A stretch of DNA of 46,150 nucleotides, taken from the NCBI GenBank assembly GCA_020060545.1, contig JAGUZX010000122.1, positions 1 through 46,150 of the forward strand, in the 5' to 3' direction. The stretch is from Desulfovibrio sp. Its GTDB lineage: Bacteria; Bacillota; Dethiobacteria; DTU022. Within the stretch, counting starts at the first letter, position 1. The number at the start of each line of letters is the position of its first letter. Under the pieces are notes generated by a model. That model did no database searches. It was not told the DNA's origin and saw nothing but the letters and a program-made list of their open reading frames with translations. Made by a program: the position numbers and the translations under genes. This document shows, piece by piece, positions 27,280-35,370 of this stretch.

Positions 27280-27669
27280 ATGCGCAGTCATAAAGTCACC
27301 AGGGGGCTAGAAAGAGCCCCGCATCGTTCCCTGTTTTGGGCGGCGGGCTTCCACCCGGAAGAGCTGTCCCGGACCGGCATGGGCCTGGATGAAAGCGTGG
27401 CGCTGATAACCGGCGGCCGCTTTTCCGGCGCGACCCGGGGGGGCGCCATCGCCTTGATCGAAGAAGGCGATCCGGTGCGAATCGATATCCCCGGCCGCCG
27501 CCTGGAACTGCCGGTGGCGGAAGCAGTGCTGGCCCGCCGCCGGGCGGCCTGGCAAAGGCCTTGCCCCAAGATCGAGCACGGCTACCTGCGGCGTTATGCC
27601 GCCCAGGTAACCTCCGCCGGCCGCGGTGCGGTCCTGGTGCCGGGGGGAGAGGCGGGTGGCGGCGAATGA
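27280..27669 (+). pseudogene. ilvD: dihydroxyacid dehydratase remnant with internal in-frame deletions
   Basis: A 129-codon open frame that joins the first about 30 residues of IlvD ([20 protein letters not shown]) to its C-terminal region ([22 protein letters not shown], then [21 protein letters not shown] and [19 protein letters not shown]). Some 400 residues between are missing, including the iron-sulfur cysteines. A second gap removes the short segment normally between SGATRG and the IALIEEGD block. The reading frame is kept throughout. AAGGAGG precedes the ATG, and the stop overlaps ilvB in ATGA. A normal enzyme has about 550 residues, so catalytic activity is not expected. A collapsed assembly is an alternative. 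Confidence 0.88.
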
Positions 27670-29351
27670 AAATGAAAGGTGCGGCGATGGTCATTGCGGC
27701 GCTGCAGCAGGAGCAGGTCGATCTGGTCTTCGGCTTTCCCGGGGGCACGGTGCTGCCGCTCTACGACCAGCTTTACCATAGCGGCCTCAAGCATATTTTG
27801 GTCCGGCACGAACAGGGCGCCGTCCACGCCGCGGACGGGTTTGCCCGGGTGACCGGTAAGCCGGGAGTGGTTTTCGCCACCTCCGGGCCCGGCGCCACCA
27901 ACCTGGTCACCGGCATCGCCACCGCCTATATGGATTCGGTGCCGCTGGTTTTAATCACCGGGCAGGTGGCGACCCGCTTTATCGGCACCGATGCCTTTCA
28001 AGAAGCCGACATTACCGGGATCACGCTGCCGGTTACAAAGCACAATTACCTGGTCAAAGATGTAATTGATCTGCCCGACATTTTGGCCGAGGCCTTTTAT
28101 ATCGCCTCCACCGGCCGTAACGGGCCGGTGCTGGTGGATATCCCCAAAGATATCTTTGACCTGGAGGGTCCCTTTAATTACGACCGGCAGCGGGAGATCC
28201 CCGGTTATAAGCCGACTTACGAAGGGCATGCCGGCCAGGTCGCCCGGGCGGTCAAGGCGATTAAAGCGGCGCGGCGGCCGCTTATTTTTGCCGGAGGAGG
28301 GGCCGTTCGCTCCGGTGCGGCCGGGGAGCTGCGCCTGCTGGCCGAACGGGGGCGGATCCCCGTTTCGCTTTCCCTGATGGGGCTGGGCGCCTTCCCCGGC
28401 GACAGCCCCCTGTTCCTGGGGATGCCGGGGATGCACGGCACGGTGACGGCCAACTATGCCCTCACCGAAGCCGACCTGATTATCGCTGTGTGCGTGCGCT
28501 TCGATGACCGGGTGACGGGGCGGCTGGAGAACTTTGCCGAGCGGGCTGAAATCATTCATATCGATATTGACCCGGCGGAGATCGGTAAAAATGTAACTAT
28601 CCAGATCCCGATCGTGGGAGATGTCCGCCTGGTCCTGGAAGCGCTGCTGAAACGGCTTGAGCCCGGGGATACCGCCGCCTGGCTCCGGCAAATCGAGGAA
28701 TGGCAGGTGAAATACCCCCTGCCTGCCGGCAACGGCGGTGATGGAGGCAGGCTTAAGCCCCAGTTTGTGATCAGAGAGATCAATCGCCTTACCCGCGGTG
28801 AAGCGGTGATCGCCACCGACGTCGGGCAGCACCAGATGTGGACGGCGCAGCATTACTGTTTCCGGGAGCCGCGCACCTTTATCTCTTCCGGCGGGCTCGG
28901 CACCATGGGCTACGGTTTCCCCGCCGCCCTGGGCGTCAAGCTGGCCCTGCCTCAGCGGACCGTTTTCTGTGTCACCGGCGACGGCAGCTTCCAGATGAAT
29001 ATCCAGGAGCTGGCCACGGCGGTCGGCAACAAGATCGATGTCAAGGTGGCGATTATCAATAACGGCTACCTGGGCATGGTCCGGCAGTGGCAGGAGCTTT
29101 TCTATGCCGGGCGCTACTCCCATACGGCCCTGACAGGGAACCCCGATTTTGCCCGGGTGGCTGAAGCCTACGGGGCGAAAGGCCTGCGGGCCTCGACCCC
29201 GGCGGAGGCGGCGGCGGCATTGGAAGAGGCCATGGCCGTCGCAGGGCCGGTGGTGATCGATTTTATGGTGGACCCGGAAGAGAATGTTTTCCCGATGGTT
29301 GCGCCGAACCGGCCGATTAACGAGATCATTACGGGGGGGAACAACGGATGA
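27666..29351 (+). CDS. ilvB: acetolactate synthase large subunit
   Basis: Thiamin-diphosphate and FAD-dependent enzyme for the first common step of branched-chain synthesis. The 561-residue product has the N-terminal [13 protein letters not shown] and [18 protein letters not shown] (catalytic Glu), the [14 protein letters not shown] segment, and the ThDP motif [15 protein letters not shown] ... [12 protein letters not shown]. The ATG at 27666 overlaps the ilvD-remnant stop by 4 bases; the open frame further upstream is a by-product. It pairs with the regulatory subunit gene ilvN downstream. Confidence 0.96.
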   Translation: MKMKGAAMVIAALQQEQVDLVFGFPGGTVLPLYDQLYHSGLKHILVRHEQGAVHAADGFARVTGKPGVVFATSGPGATNLVTGIATAYMDSVPLVLITGQVATRFIGTDAFQEADITGITLPVTKHNYLVKDVIDLPDILAEAFYIASTGRNGPVLVDIPKDIFDLEGPFNYDRQREIPGYKPTYEGHAGQVARAVKAIKAARRPLIFAGGGAVRSGAAGELRLLAERGRIPVSLSLMGLGAFPGDSPLFLGMPGMHGTVTANYALTEADLIIAVCVRFDDRVTGRLENFAERAEIIHIDIDPAEIGKNVTIQIPIVGDVRLVLEALLKRLEPGDTAAWLRQIEEWQVKYPLPAGNGGDGGRLKPQFVIREINRLTRGEAVIATDVGQHQMWTAQHYCFREPRTFISSGGLGTMGYGFPAALGVKLALPQRTVFCVTGDGSFQMNIQELATAVGNKIDVKVAIINNGYLGMVRQWQELFYAGRYSHTALTGNPDFARVAEAYGAKGLRASTPAEAAAALEEAMAVAGPVVIDFMVDPEENVFPMVAPNRPINEIITGGNNG

Positions 29352-29842
29352 AGCATCTGCTCGCGGTGCTGGTCGAAGACAAGCCGGGTGTCTTGACCCG
29401 CGTGGCGGGGCTTTTCAGCCGGCGCGGCTTTAATATCGAGAATATCACTGTGGGTGAAACCGTCCTTCCGGGCGTTTCCCGGATGACCATCACCGTGGAA
29501 GGCGACGAAACGGTGCTGGAGCAGGTGATGAAGCAGCTGAACAAGCTGATCAACGTGATCAAGATCAGCAACCTCTCCCATGAACCGGTTGTGATGCGCG
29601 AGTTGATGCTGATCAAGGTCCGGGCTGAGTCGCAGACCCGGAACGAGATCCAGCAGATCGTGGAGACCTTTCGCGGCAAGGTCGTGGATGTTTCGCTGGA
29701 CTCCATGATTATCGAGGTAACCGGCAATGATGAAAAGCTGGAGGCAATCAAGCAGCTGCTGCATCATTTCGGGATCAGGGAGATCGTCCGTACCGGGAAG
29801 ATCGCCCTCTTAAGGGGCTCCAAAATTTCCCGCGACCAGTAG
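29348..29842 (+). CDS. ilvN: acetolactate synthase small subunit
   Basis: Regulatory subunit that binds the large subunit and mediates valine feedback inhibition. The 164 residues begin [30 protein letters not shown] in the ACT domain and continue with the second ACT-like half from about residue 80 (ELMLIKVRAES...). The ATG overlaps the ilvB stop in ATGA, so the subunits are translationally coupled. The stop TAG is followed at once by a perfect palindrome. Confidence 0.96.
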   Translation: MKHLLAVLVEDKPGVLTRVAGLFSRRGFNIENITVGETVLPGVSRMTITVEGDETVLEQVMKQLNKLINVIKISNLSHEPVVMRELMLIKVRAESQTRNEIQQIVETFRGKVVDVSLDSMIIEVTGNDEKLEAIKQLLHHFGIREIVRTGKIALLRGSKISRDQ

Positions 29843-29862
29843 GGGCGACGCATGCGTCGCCC
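29843..29862. repeat. 20-bp perfect palindrome
   Basis: GGGCGACGCATGCGTCGCCC starts immediately after the ilvN stop codon, with GTA before it. A closely related element with one arm mismatch occurs at 45754-45773, also preceded by GTA, indicating a dispersed short palindromic repeat family. There is no T-run, so it is not a typical terminator. The spacer from 29863 to 29959 holds nothing else recognisable. Confidence 0.8.
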
Positions 29863-29959
29863 GCAGGCAACGGAACAGGTTTTTGCTCCTGGATGGCAGG
29901 GGTTGAAGCGCGGCTTACGCCCGCGGGCAAAGCAAAGAACGAGAGGGGCTGAAGCTTAA

Positions 29960-31225
29960 TTGGCCGGACAGACCATGATTGAGAAAATCCTGGCCCGGGG
30001 AGCAGGACAAAAGAGCGTCCGCCCCGGGGAGCTGATCAGCGTCAAGGTCGACCTGGCCCTGGGCAACGACATCACCGCCCCCGTGGCGATTAGAGAATTT
30101 GAGCGCCTGGGCGTGGAAAGGGTCTTTGACCCGGAAAAGATTGTCCTGGTGCCGGATCATTTCACCCCGAACCGCGATATCGCCGCCGCGGAGCAGGCGC
30201 TGGCCTTGCGCCGCTTCGCGGAGCGTTACGGGATCAAGCATTATTTCGAGGTGGGACGGATGGGCGTGGAGCATGCCCTCCTGCCGGAGCAGGGGCTGGT
30301 GTGGCCCGGCGCCGTCGTGATCGGGGCCGATTCCCATACCTGCACCTACGGCGCCGTCGGCGCTTTCGCCACCGGCGTCGGGAGCACCGACCTGGCCGCG
30401 GCCATGGCCCTGGGCGAGGCTTGGTTCAAGGTGCCCGAGACCATCCGTTTCGAGTACCGCGGCGTACTGCCTCCCTTCACCGGGGGGAAGGATCTCATCC
30501 TTTACATGATCGGGCGGATCGGCGTGGAAGGGGCCCGTTACCGGGCCATGGAATTCGGCGGCGATACGATCGGGCGGCTATCCATGGACGGGCGCCTGAC
30601 CATGTGCAACATGGCGATCGAGGCGGGAGGCAAATGCGGCTACATGGAGCCGGACGAGGTAACCTTCGACTACCTGCAGGGCCGGGTGAAGCATCCCTAT
30701 GCCGCCGAATTCAGCGACAGCGACGCCGCCTACGAGCGGATCTTCAGCTTTGAAGTGGCATCCCTGCAGCCCCAGGTCGCGTTTCCTCCTTCTCCTGACA
30801 ACGTGCGTCCCGTCGGCGAGGCGAAAGGGATCCGCATCGACCAGGTCGTGATCGGCTCCTGCACCAACGGCCGCCTGGAAGACCTGCGGGCGGCCGCCGC
30901 GGTGATCAAGGGGCGCAAGGTCCACCCGAAGGTGCGGCTGCTGGTAATCCCGGCCACCCAGCAGATCTACCGCCAGGCCATGGCGGAAGGGCTGCTCGAC
31001 ATTTTTATCGAGGCGGAAGCGGCGGTGAGCACGCCGACGTGCGGGCCGTGCCTGGGAGGCCATATGGGGATTTTGGCGCGGGGAGAGAAGGCGCTCTCGA
31101 CCACCAACCGCAATTTTGTAGGGCGGATGGGGCACCCCGAAAGTGAAGTATTTCTTTGCAACCCGGCGGTCGCGGCGGCCTCGGCGGTAGCCGGGGAGAT
31201 CATTCATCCCGGGGAGGTGGCCTGA
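29960..31225 (+). CDS. leuC: 3-isopropylmalate dehydratase large subunit
   Basis: Aconitase-family [4Fe-4S] enzyme that isomerises isopropylmalate in leucine synthesis. The 421-residue product has the cluster ligands in GADSHTCTYGAVG and the later CGPC motif (TPTCGPCLGGHMG), plus the family GSCTNGR and NRNFVGRMGH. The start is TTG at 29960 with GAGAGGGG upstream; an ATG five codons later is possible. It overlaps leuD by one base. LeuC of this short type can also be a homoaconitase-like enzyme, but neighbours favour leucine synthesis. Confidence 0.95.
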   Translation: MAGQTMIEKILARGAGQKSVRPGELISVKVDLALGNDITAPVAIREFERLGVERVFDPEKIVLVPDHFTPNRDIAAAEQALALRRFAERYGIKHYFEVGRMGVEHALLPEQGLVWPGAVVIGADSHTCTYGAVGAFATGVGSTDLAAAMALGEAWFKVPETIRFEYRGVLPPFTGGKDLILYMIGRIGVEGARYRAMEFGGDTIGRLSMDGRLTMCNMAIEAGGKCGYMEPDEVTFDYLQGRVKHPYAAEFSDSDAAYERIFSFEVASLQPQVAFPPSPDNVRPVGEAKGIRIDQVVIGSCTNGRLEDLRAAAAVIKGRKVHPKVRLLVIPATQQIYRQAMAEGLLDIFIEAEAAVSTPTCGPCLGGHMGILARGEKALSTTNRNFVGRMGHPESEVFLCNPAVAAASAVAGEIIHPGEVA

Positions 31226-31722
31226 TGATCCTGGAAGGGAAAGTATGGCTTTTCGGCGACAACGTGGATACCGACGCGATTATCCCGGCGCGTTACCTGA
31301 GCGCCGTGGATCCGGCCGAATTGGCCGCGCATTGCCTGGAGGATGTGAACCCGGATTTCCCCCGCCTGGTACGGCCGGGAGACCTGGTCGTCGCGGGAAA
31401 GAATTTCGGCTGCGGCAGCTCCCGCGAGCATGCCCCCCTGGCGCTCAAAGGAGCGGGCGTAAGCTGCGTGGTGGCGCAAAGTTTTGCCCGCATCTTTTAC
31501 CGCAACGCCATCAATATCGGGCTGCCGATCCTGGAGTGCCCGGCGAACCTGGCCGGCTCGCTCGCGCCCGGCGATATCCTGCGCGTGGACCTGGAACAGG
31601 GCCTGATCACTGCTCCGCGGAGCGGCGGGCGGTTCCAGGCCGTCCCCTTCCCTCCTTTTATGCAGGAAATTATCAAAAGCGGCGGCTTGATCGAGTATGT
31701 CCGCTCCCGCCTGAACTACTGA
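31225..31722 (+). CDS. leuD: 3-isopropylmalate dehydratase small subunit
   Basis: Swivel-domain partner of LeuC. The 165-residue product has NVDTDAIIPARYL, then the conserved FGCGSSREHAPLALK and AQSFARIFYRNAINIGL motifs. The ATG shares its first base with the leuC stop (TGATG). It is the last gene of the ilv-leu group; leuB and leuA are not next to it. Confidence 0.95.
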   Translation: MILEGKVWLFGDNVDTDAIIPARYLSAVDPAELAAHCLEDVNPDFPRLVRPGDLVVAGKNFGCGSSREHAPLALKGAGVSCVVAQSFARIFYRNAINIGLPILECPANLAGSLAPGDILRVDLEQGLITAPRSGGRFQAVPFPPFMQEIIKSGGLIEYVRSRLNY

Positions 31723-31731
31723 GTTATTGTT

Positions 31732-31759
31732 TTGCTTTTTCCGCTATTTAAGCTATAAT
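31732..31759 (+). promoter_or_regulatory. candidate promoter for the EF-G paralogue gene
   Basis: TTGCTT, 16 bases, TATAAT, downstream of leuD. The -10 is perfect; the -35 has two mismatches. It gives a leader of about 120 bases to the next ATG, which I see no regulatory motif in. Confidence 0.6.
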
Positions 31760-31886
31760 GATTAGTGTCCGGCCCGGCATGCCGTGCAGGCAAGTTTAAA
31801 GGCATAATTCTGTTTACCGGGACCGCAAAGTATAACCGGCTGTCCGGCCGATCCGCTTGGCCGGGCCGCTTTTGAGGAGGGTTTTC

Positions 31887-33971
31887 ATGAAAAAGTATCC
31901 CAGCGAGGCGATTCGTAATGTGGCCCTGATCTCGCACGGCGGGGCCGGGAAGACATCCCTGACCGAGGCCATGCTTTATTCCGCCGGCGCGATCAACCGC
32001 CTGGGGAAGGTGGAAGCGGGAAACACTACCACCGACTACGATCCCGACGAGATTAAAAAGCAGGTCACCATCAACGTCGGGCTGGCTCCCCTGGAGTGGG
32101 ACGGCGTCAAGATTAACCTGCTGGACACGCCCGGCTACTTTGATTTTATCGGCGATGTCCTGGGCGCCCTGCGCGTAGCGGACTGCGCCATCATCGCGGT
32201 ATGCGCGGTTTCCGGGGTGGAGGTGGGGACGGAAAAGGTGTGGAGTTATGCCAACGATTTCCGGCTGCCCCGGGTTATTTTCATGAATAAACTGGACCGG
32301 GAAAACGCCGACTTCGAAAAGACCCTGGACCAGCTGCAAAAACATTTCGGCCATGCCGTCGTCCCCTTGCAGCTGCCCATCGGCAGGGAATCCGCCTTCA
32401 AGGGCGTGATCGACCTGGTCGAACAAAGAGCGTTAATTTTCTCCGACGACGGGTTGAAACCGCAGGAGCAGGAGATCCCGGCGGATCTCCGCGCGAAGGC
32501 GGATACATTACGGGAAAAGCTGGTGGAAGCCGCCGCTGAGTCCGACGACGAACTGCTGCTGAAATACCTGGAAGGGGAGCCCCTGGAGCAGGAAGAAATA
32601 CGCCGCGGGCTGCGGCAGGGGGTGCTGAGTCAAAAAATAACCCCGCTTCTGTGCGGTACCGCGGCCAGGAATTACGGCATCCAACCGCTGCTCAACCTGA
32701 TCAAGAACCACCTCCCCTCTCCCATTGACCGGGGTGAAATCGAGGGGCGACTGCCGGAAAGCGAAACAAAAGTGACCCGCAAACCCTCCCCGGAGGAACC
32801 CTTTGCCGCGCTGGTTTTTAAAACCCTTGCCGACCCTTACGTGGGGCGGATCAACTATTTCCGTGTTTATGCGGGGAAGGTCAAGCCCGATTCCCAGGTT
32901 TTCAATGCAAGCAAGGGGAAGATGGAGCGCATCGGCCAGCTTTTTTCGATGCGGGGCAAGAACCAAATCCCCATGGAGGAGGTGGTGGCGGGGGACATCG
33001 CCGCTGTGGCGAAGCTGCAGCAAACCGCCACGGGGGACACCCTGTGCGACCGCAGCCACGCGATCACTTTCCCGCCCCTGGATTTTCCCGAACCGGTCAT
33101 CTCTTTTGCCGTCGAGCCGAAAACCAAGGGCGACGAAGAGAAGGTCAGCACCGGCCTTTCCCGTTTCCTCGAAGAGGATCCCACCTTCCGGCTGGAACGC
33201 CGTGTCGATACCAGGCAGACCGTTATCTCCGGCCTGGGAGAGCTGCACCTGGAGATTATCGTCAGCCGCCTGGCGCAGAAATTCGGGGTGGAAGTGAACC
33301 TCTCCACACCGAAGGTGCCTTACAAGGAAACGATCCGCGGCCAGGCCAAAGTGGAAGGGAAGCATAAAAAACAGACCGGCGGGCGCGGGCAGTACGGACA
33401 TGTTTTCCTGGAGCTGGAGCCGCAGGAACCGGGAGAAGGCTTTGTCTTTGAAGACAAGATTTTCGGCGGCGTGGTCCCCAAGCAATACATTCCCGCCGTG
33501 GAGAAAGGGATCCGCGAGGCCCTGGAGGAGGGTGTTGTCGCCGGCTACCCGGTGGTGGACATCCGGGTCAAGCTGGTGGACGGTTCTTACCACAACGTGG
33601 ACTCCTCCGAAATGGCCTTCAAGATCGCTTCCGGGATGGCGTTCCGGAAAGGGATGGAGCAGGCCCAGCCGGTCCTGCTGGAGCCGATCATGAACGTGGA
33701 AATTACCGTGCCCGAAGCGTTCATGGGTGACATCATGGGTGACGTTAACAGCAGGCGGGGTAAAATCCAGGGGATGGAGCCTTCCGACGGGCTGCAGAAA
33801 ATCCGGGCCCAGATTCCCCTGGCCGAGATGTTCAAGTATTCGATCGACTTGCGCTCAATGACGCAGGGGCGCGGCTTCTTTACCATGGCTTTCTCTCACT
33901 ACGAGGAAGTACCGTTCCAGGTGGCCGAAAAAGTGGCCGCCGCGGCAAAAGCGGAGAAGGAGAAAGATTAA
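31887..33971 (+). CDS. elongation factor G-like GTPase (EF-G2 type)
   Basis: Translational GTPase of EF-G domain architecture, 694 residues: G domain (about 1-280), domain II, domains III-V. Its G domain differs from canonical EF-G: P-loop SHGGAGKTSLTEAM instead of AHIDAGKTT, and DTPGYFDF in place of DTPGHVDF, so the catalytic-loop His is Tyr. NKLD is intact. Domain IV keeps GGRGQYGHVFLELEP, and the C-terminus TQGRGFFTMAFSHYEEVP is typical. These traits match the EF-G2 / FusA-like paralogues of unknown specialised role. ATG at 31887 has TTGAGGAGG upstream. Its stop codon overlaps the stop of the convergent FemX-like gene. Confidence 0.92.
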   Translation: MKKYPSEAIRNVALISHGGAGKTSLTEAMLYSAGAINRLGKVEAGNTTTDYDPDEIKKQVTINVGLAPLEWDGVKINLLDTPGYFDFIGDVLGALRVADCAIIAVCAVSGVEVGTEKVWSYANDFRLPRVIFMNKLDRENADFEKTLDQLQKHFGHAVVPLQLPIGRESAFKGVIDLVEQRALIFSDDGLKPQEQEIPADLRAKADTLREKLVEAAAESDDELLLKYLEGEPLEQEEIRRGLRQGVLSQKITPLLCGTAARNYGIQPLLNLIKNHLPSPIDRGEIEGRLPESETKVTRKPSPEEPFAALVFKTLADPYVGRINYFRVYAGKVKPDSQVFNASKGKMERIGQLFSMRGKNQIPMEEVVAGDIAAVAKLQQTATGDTLCDRSHAITFPPLDFPEPVISFAVEPKTKGDEEKVSTGLSRFLEEDPTFRLERRVDTRQTVISGLGELHLEIIVSRLAQKFGVEVNLSTPKVPYKETIRGQAKVEGKHKKQTGGRGQYGHVFLELEPQEPGEGFVFEDKIFGGVVPKQYIPAVEKGIREALEEGVVAGYPVVDIRVKLVDGSYHNVDSSEMAFKIASGMAFRKGMEQAQPVLLEPIMNVEITVPEAFMGDIMGDVNSRRGKIQGMEPSDGLQKIRAQIPLAEMFKYSIDLRSMTQGRGFFTMAFSHYEEVPFQVAEKVAAAAKAEKEKD

Positions 33972-35077
33972 CGCGCCGCCCCCCTGTTTTTGAAGGCCGT
34001 GGCGCGCACTCCGCCCCGGAACAGCTTTGTCAGCCGCAGGAGCGCCCGGCGATAAGCGGGGAATAAACGGGTCCAGAAAAAGTAGTAAAAACTGGAGAGG
34101 ACCAGGTCCTTTTCTCCGACGAAAGCATAAAAATCGCCGCCGAAGCTCTTTTTGAAGTGATAAATCCCGTATAACGGGTGATCCTCCCCGATGTGGCCGG
34201 GGACTCCGTAAAAGTCGAACCACCGGGCGCCCCGCTCTTTGGCCCATTTAATCTGCTCCCAGATCAGGGCCTGAAAAGCGTAGATGTTGCGGCTTACGTT
34301 TGATTGGCCGCTGTACATATTCCAGGATTTATCGCCGAAGGCGAGGGTGATGGCCGCGGTAGTGACTTTGCCGTCGAGATAACCCAGCGTAATGGCGGCG
34401 GCGTTACGGGGAGCGAGCAGTTGATAAACCTTTTGGTAGTATGATTTAGGCCGGATGACGAAGTTGCCCCGCCTGCTTGTCTCTACCAATATTTCCATAA
34501 AACCGTCGATGCCTTCCACTCCCGGGCGTTCAAATCTTAACCCCTGCTTGTAGGCGTAGTTGATTTTATACCTTAGCTTGTGATGAAAATTGTTCAAGAT
34601 TAAGTCCAAGTCCGGTTCAATGTTCAGGCGGAAGGTATACCTTGGCTGCAAGCCGCCGAATTCATGCTCGCTGCCGGCGGGAATAAAACCGGCGGCGTCA
34701 AAGAAGGAAGCCGCCGGTTCCTGGCCTTCCAGGATGCAGGGATCGATCTTGATGAAAAACGCCCGGTGTTCCCAGGCCAGCTTTTTCAAATAGGAAACAA
34801 ACAATAAAAAGTGCGTTTGATTATGCCAATCCTTCAGGACCGGCCCCCGGGGCAGGTAAAAAAAACTTTTACCGAGGAAAGGAATTTTACGCTTTAATAT
34901 CGTTGCGGCGGCCACGATCTCGCCCGCCTCATCCTCACCGGCAACGCGGATCGGTTCCCATTCCGTCTTTTTAACTTCACCCCACCAGTAAGACTGAAAG
35001 ATGTGGCCGTTGGTTGTGCTCTCCAAAAAATGATCGAAGCGTCCGGCATCGGTTTCCTTGATCAGGCGGAAATACAT
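33968..35077 (-). CDS. FemX/FemAB-like peptidoglycan bridge aminoacyltransferase
   Basis: Protein of the FemABX family (tandem GNAT folds), which transfers amino acids from aminoacyl-tRNA to the lipid II stem peptide. The 369-residue product starts MYFRLIKETDAGRFDHFL and shows FQSYWWGEVKKTEWEPIRVAG, FLPRGPV-like YLPRGPVLKDW, NFHHKLRYKINYAYKQGL and the C-terminal FDFYGVPG....PLYGIYHFKKSFGG. The ATG at 35077 has AAGGAG 10 bases upstream; the frame opens to 35128. It is the only minus-strand gene right of the origin. The adjacent D-Ala-D-Ala ligase gene supports a cell-wall role. Confidence 0.9.
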   Translation of the reverse strand: MYFRLIKETDAGRFDHFLESTTNGHIFQSYWWGEVKKTEWEPIRVAGEDEAGEIVAAATILKRKIPFLGKSFFYLPRGPVLKDWHNQTHFLLFVSYLKKLAWEHRAFFIKIDPCILEGQEPAASFFDAAGFIPAGSEHEFGGLQPRYTFRLNIEPDLDLILNNFHHKLRYKINYAYKQGLRFERPGVEGIDGFMEILVETSRRGNFVIRPKSYYQKVYQLLAPRNAAAITLGYLDGKVTTAAITLAFGDKSWNMYSGQSNVSRNIYAFQALIWEQIKWAKERGARWFDFYGVPGHIGEDHPLYGIYHFKKSFGGDFYAFVGEKDLVLSSFYYFFWTRLFPAYRRALLRLTKLFRGGVRATAFKNRGAAR

Positions 35078-35213
35078 AGTGCCAACACTCCTTCGCGGCA
35101 GCATCCGTTGTGGTAATAGATCTATCACGTTGGCTATATTACTATTCTATATCACAGCGAAAAACCCTTTTCAACGGCGAAAGGAATAAACTGGCAGGCG
35201 CGCTGTGAGCGTA

Positions 35214-35243
35214 TTGTGATCAAAATCTCTTGTATGTTATAAT
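35214..35243 (+). promoter_or_regulatory. candidate ddl promoter
   Basis: TTGTGA, 18 bases, TATAAT in the 293-base gap between the divergent FemX-like and ddl starts. The rest of that gap holds no gene. Confidence 0.6.
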
Positions 35244-35370
35244 CATTTCAACCGGAATCGAGCCGTTTTCTTCCGCAATTAAAGTTGACGGGTAATTCTC
35301 AAGCAGACGCACCTTCCGCTGTTTTGATCCGGTTATACTTTTTTGGGGCGCAAAAAGGAGGCCGTCTCTG

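Noticed and set aside
27288-29123. Long minus-strand open frames opposite ilvD/ilvB (up to 390 codons)
   Set aside because: They are antisense shadows of GC-rich ilvB and lack any family-like motif or ribosome binding site.
29843-29862. Palindrome as an ilvN terminator
   Set aside because: There is no T-tract after the hairpin and it begins directly at the stop codon.
32508-33593. 361-codon minus-strand frame inside the EF-G paralogue
   Set aside because: Antisense shadow caused by codon bias; low-complexity and His/Arg-rich without recognisable domains.
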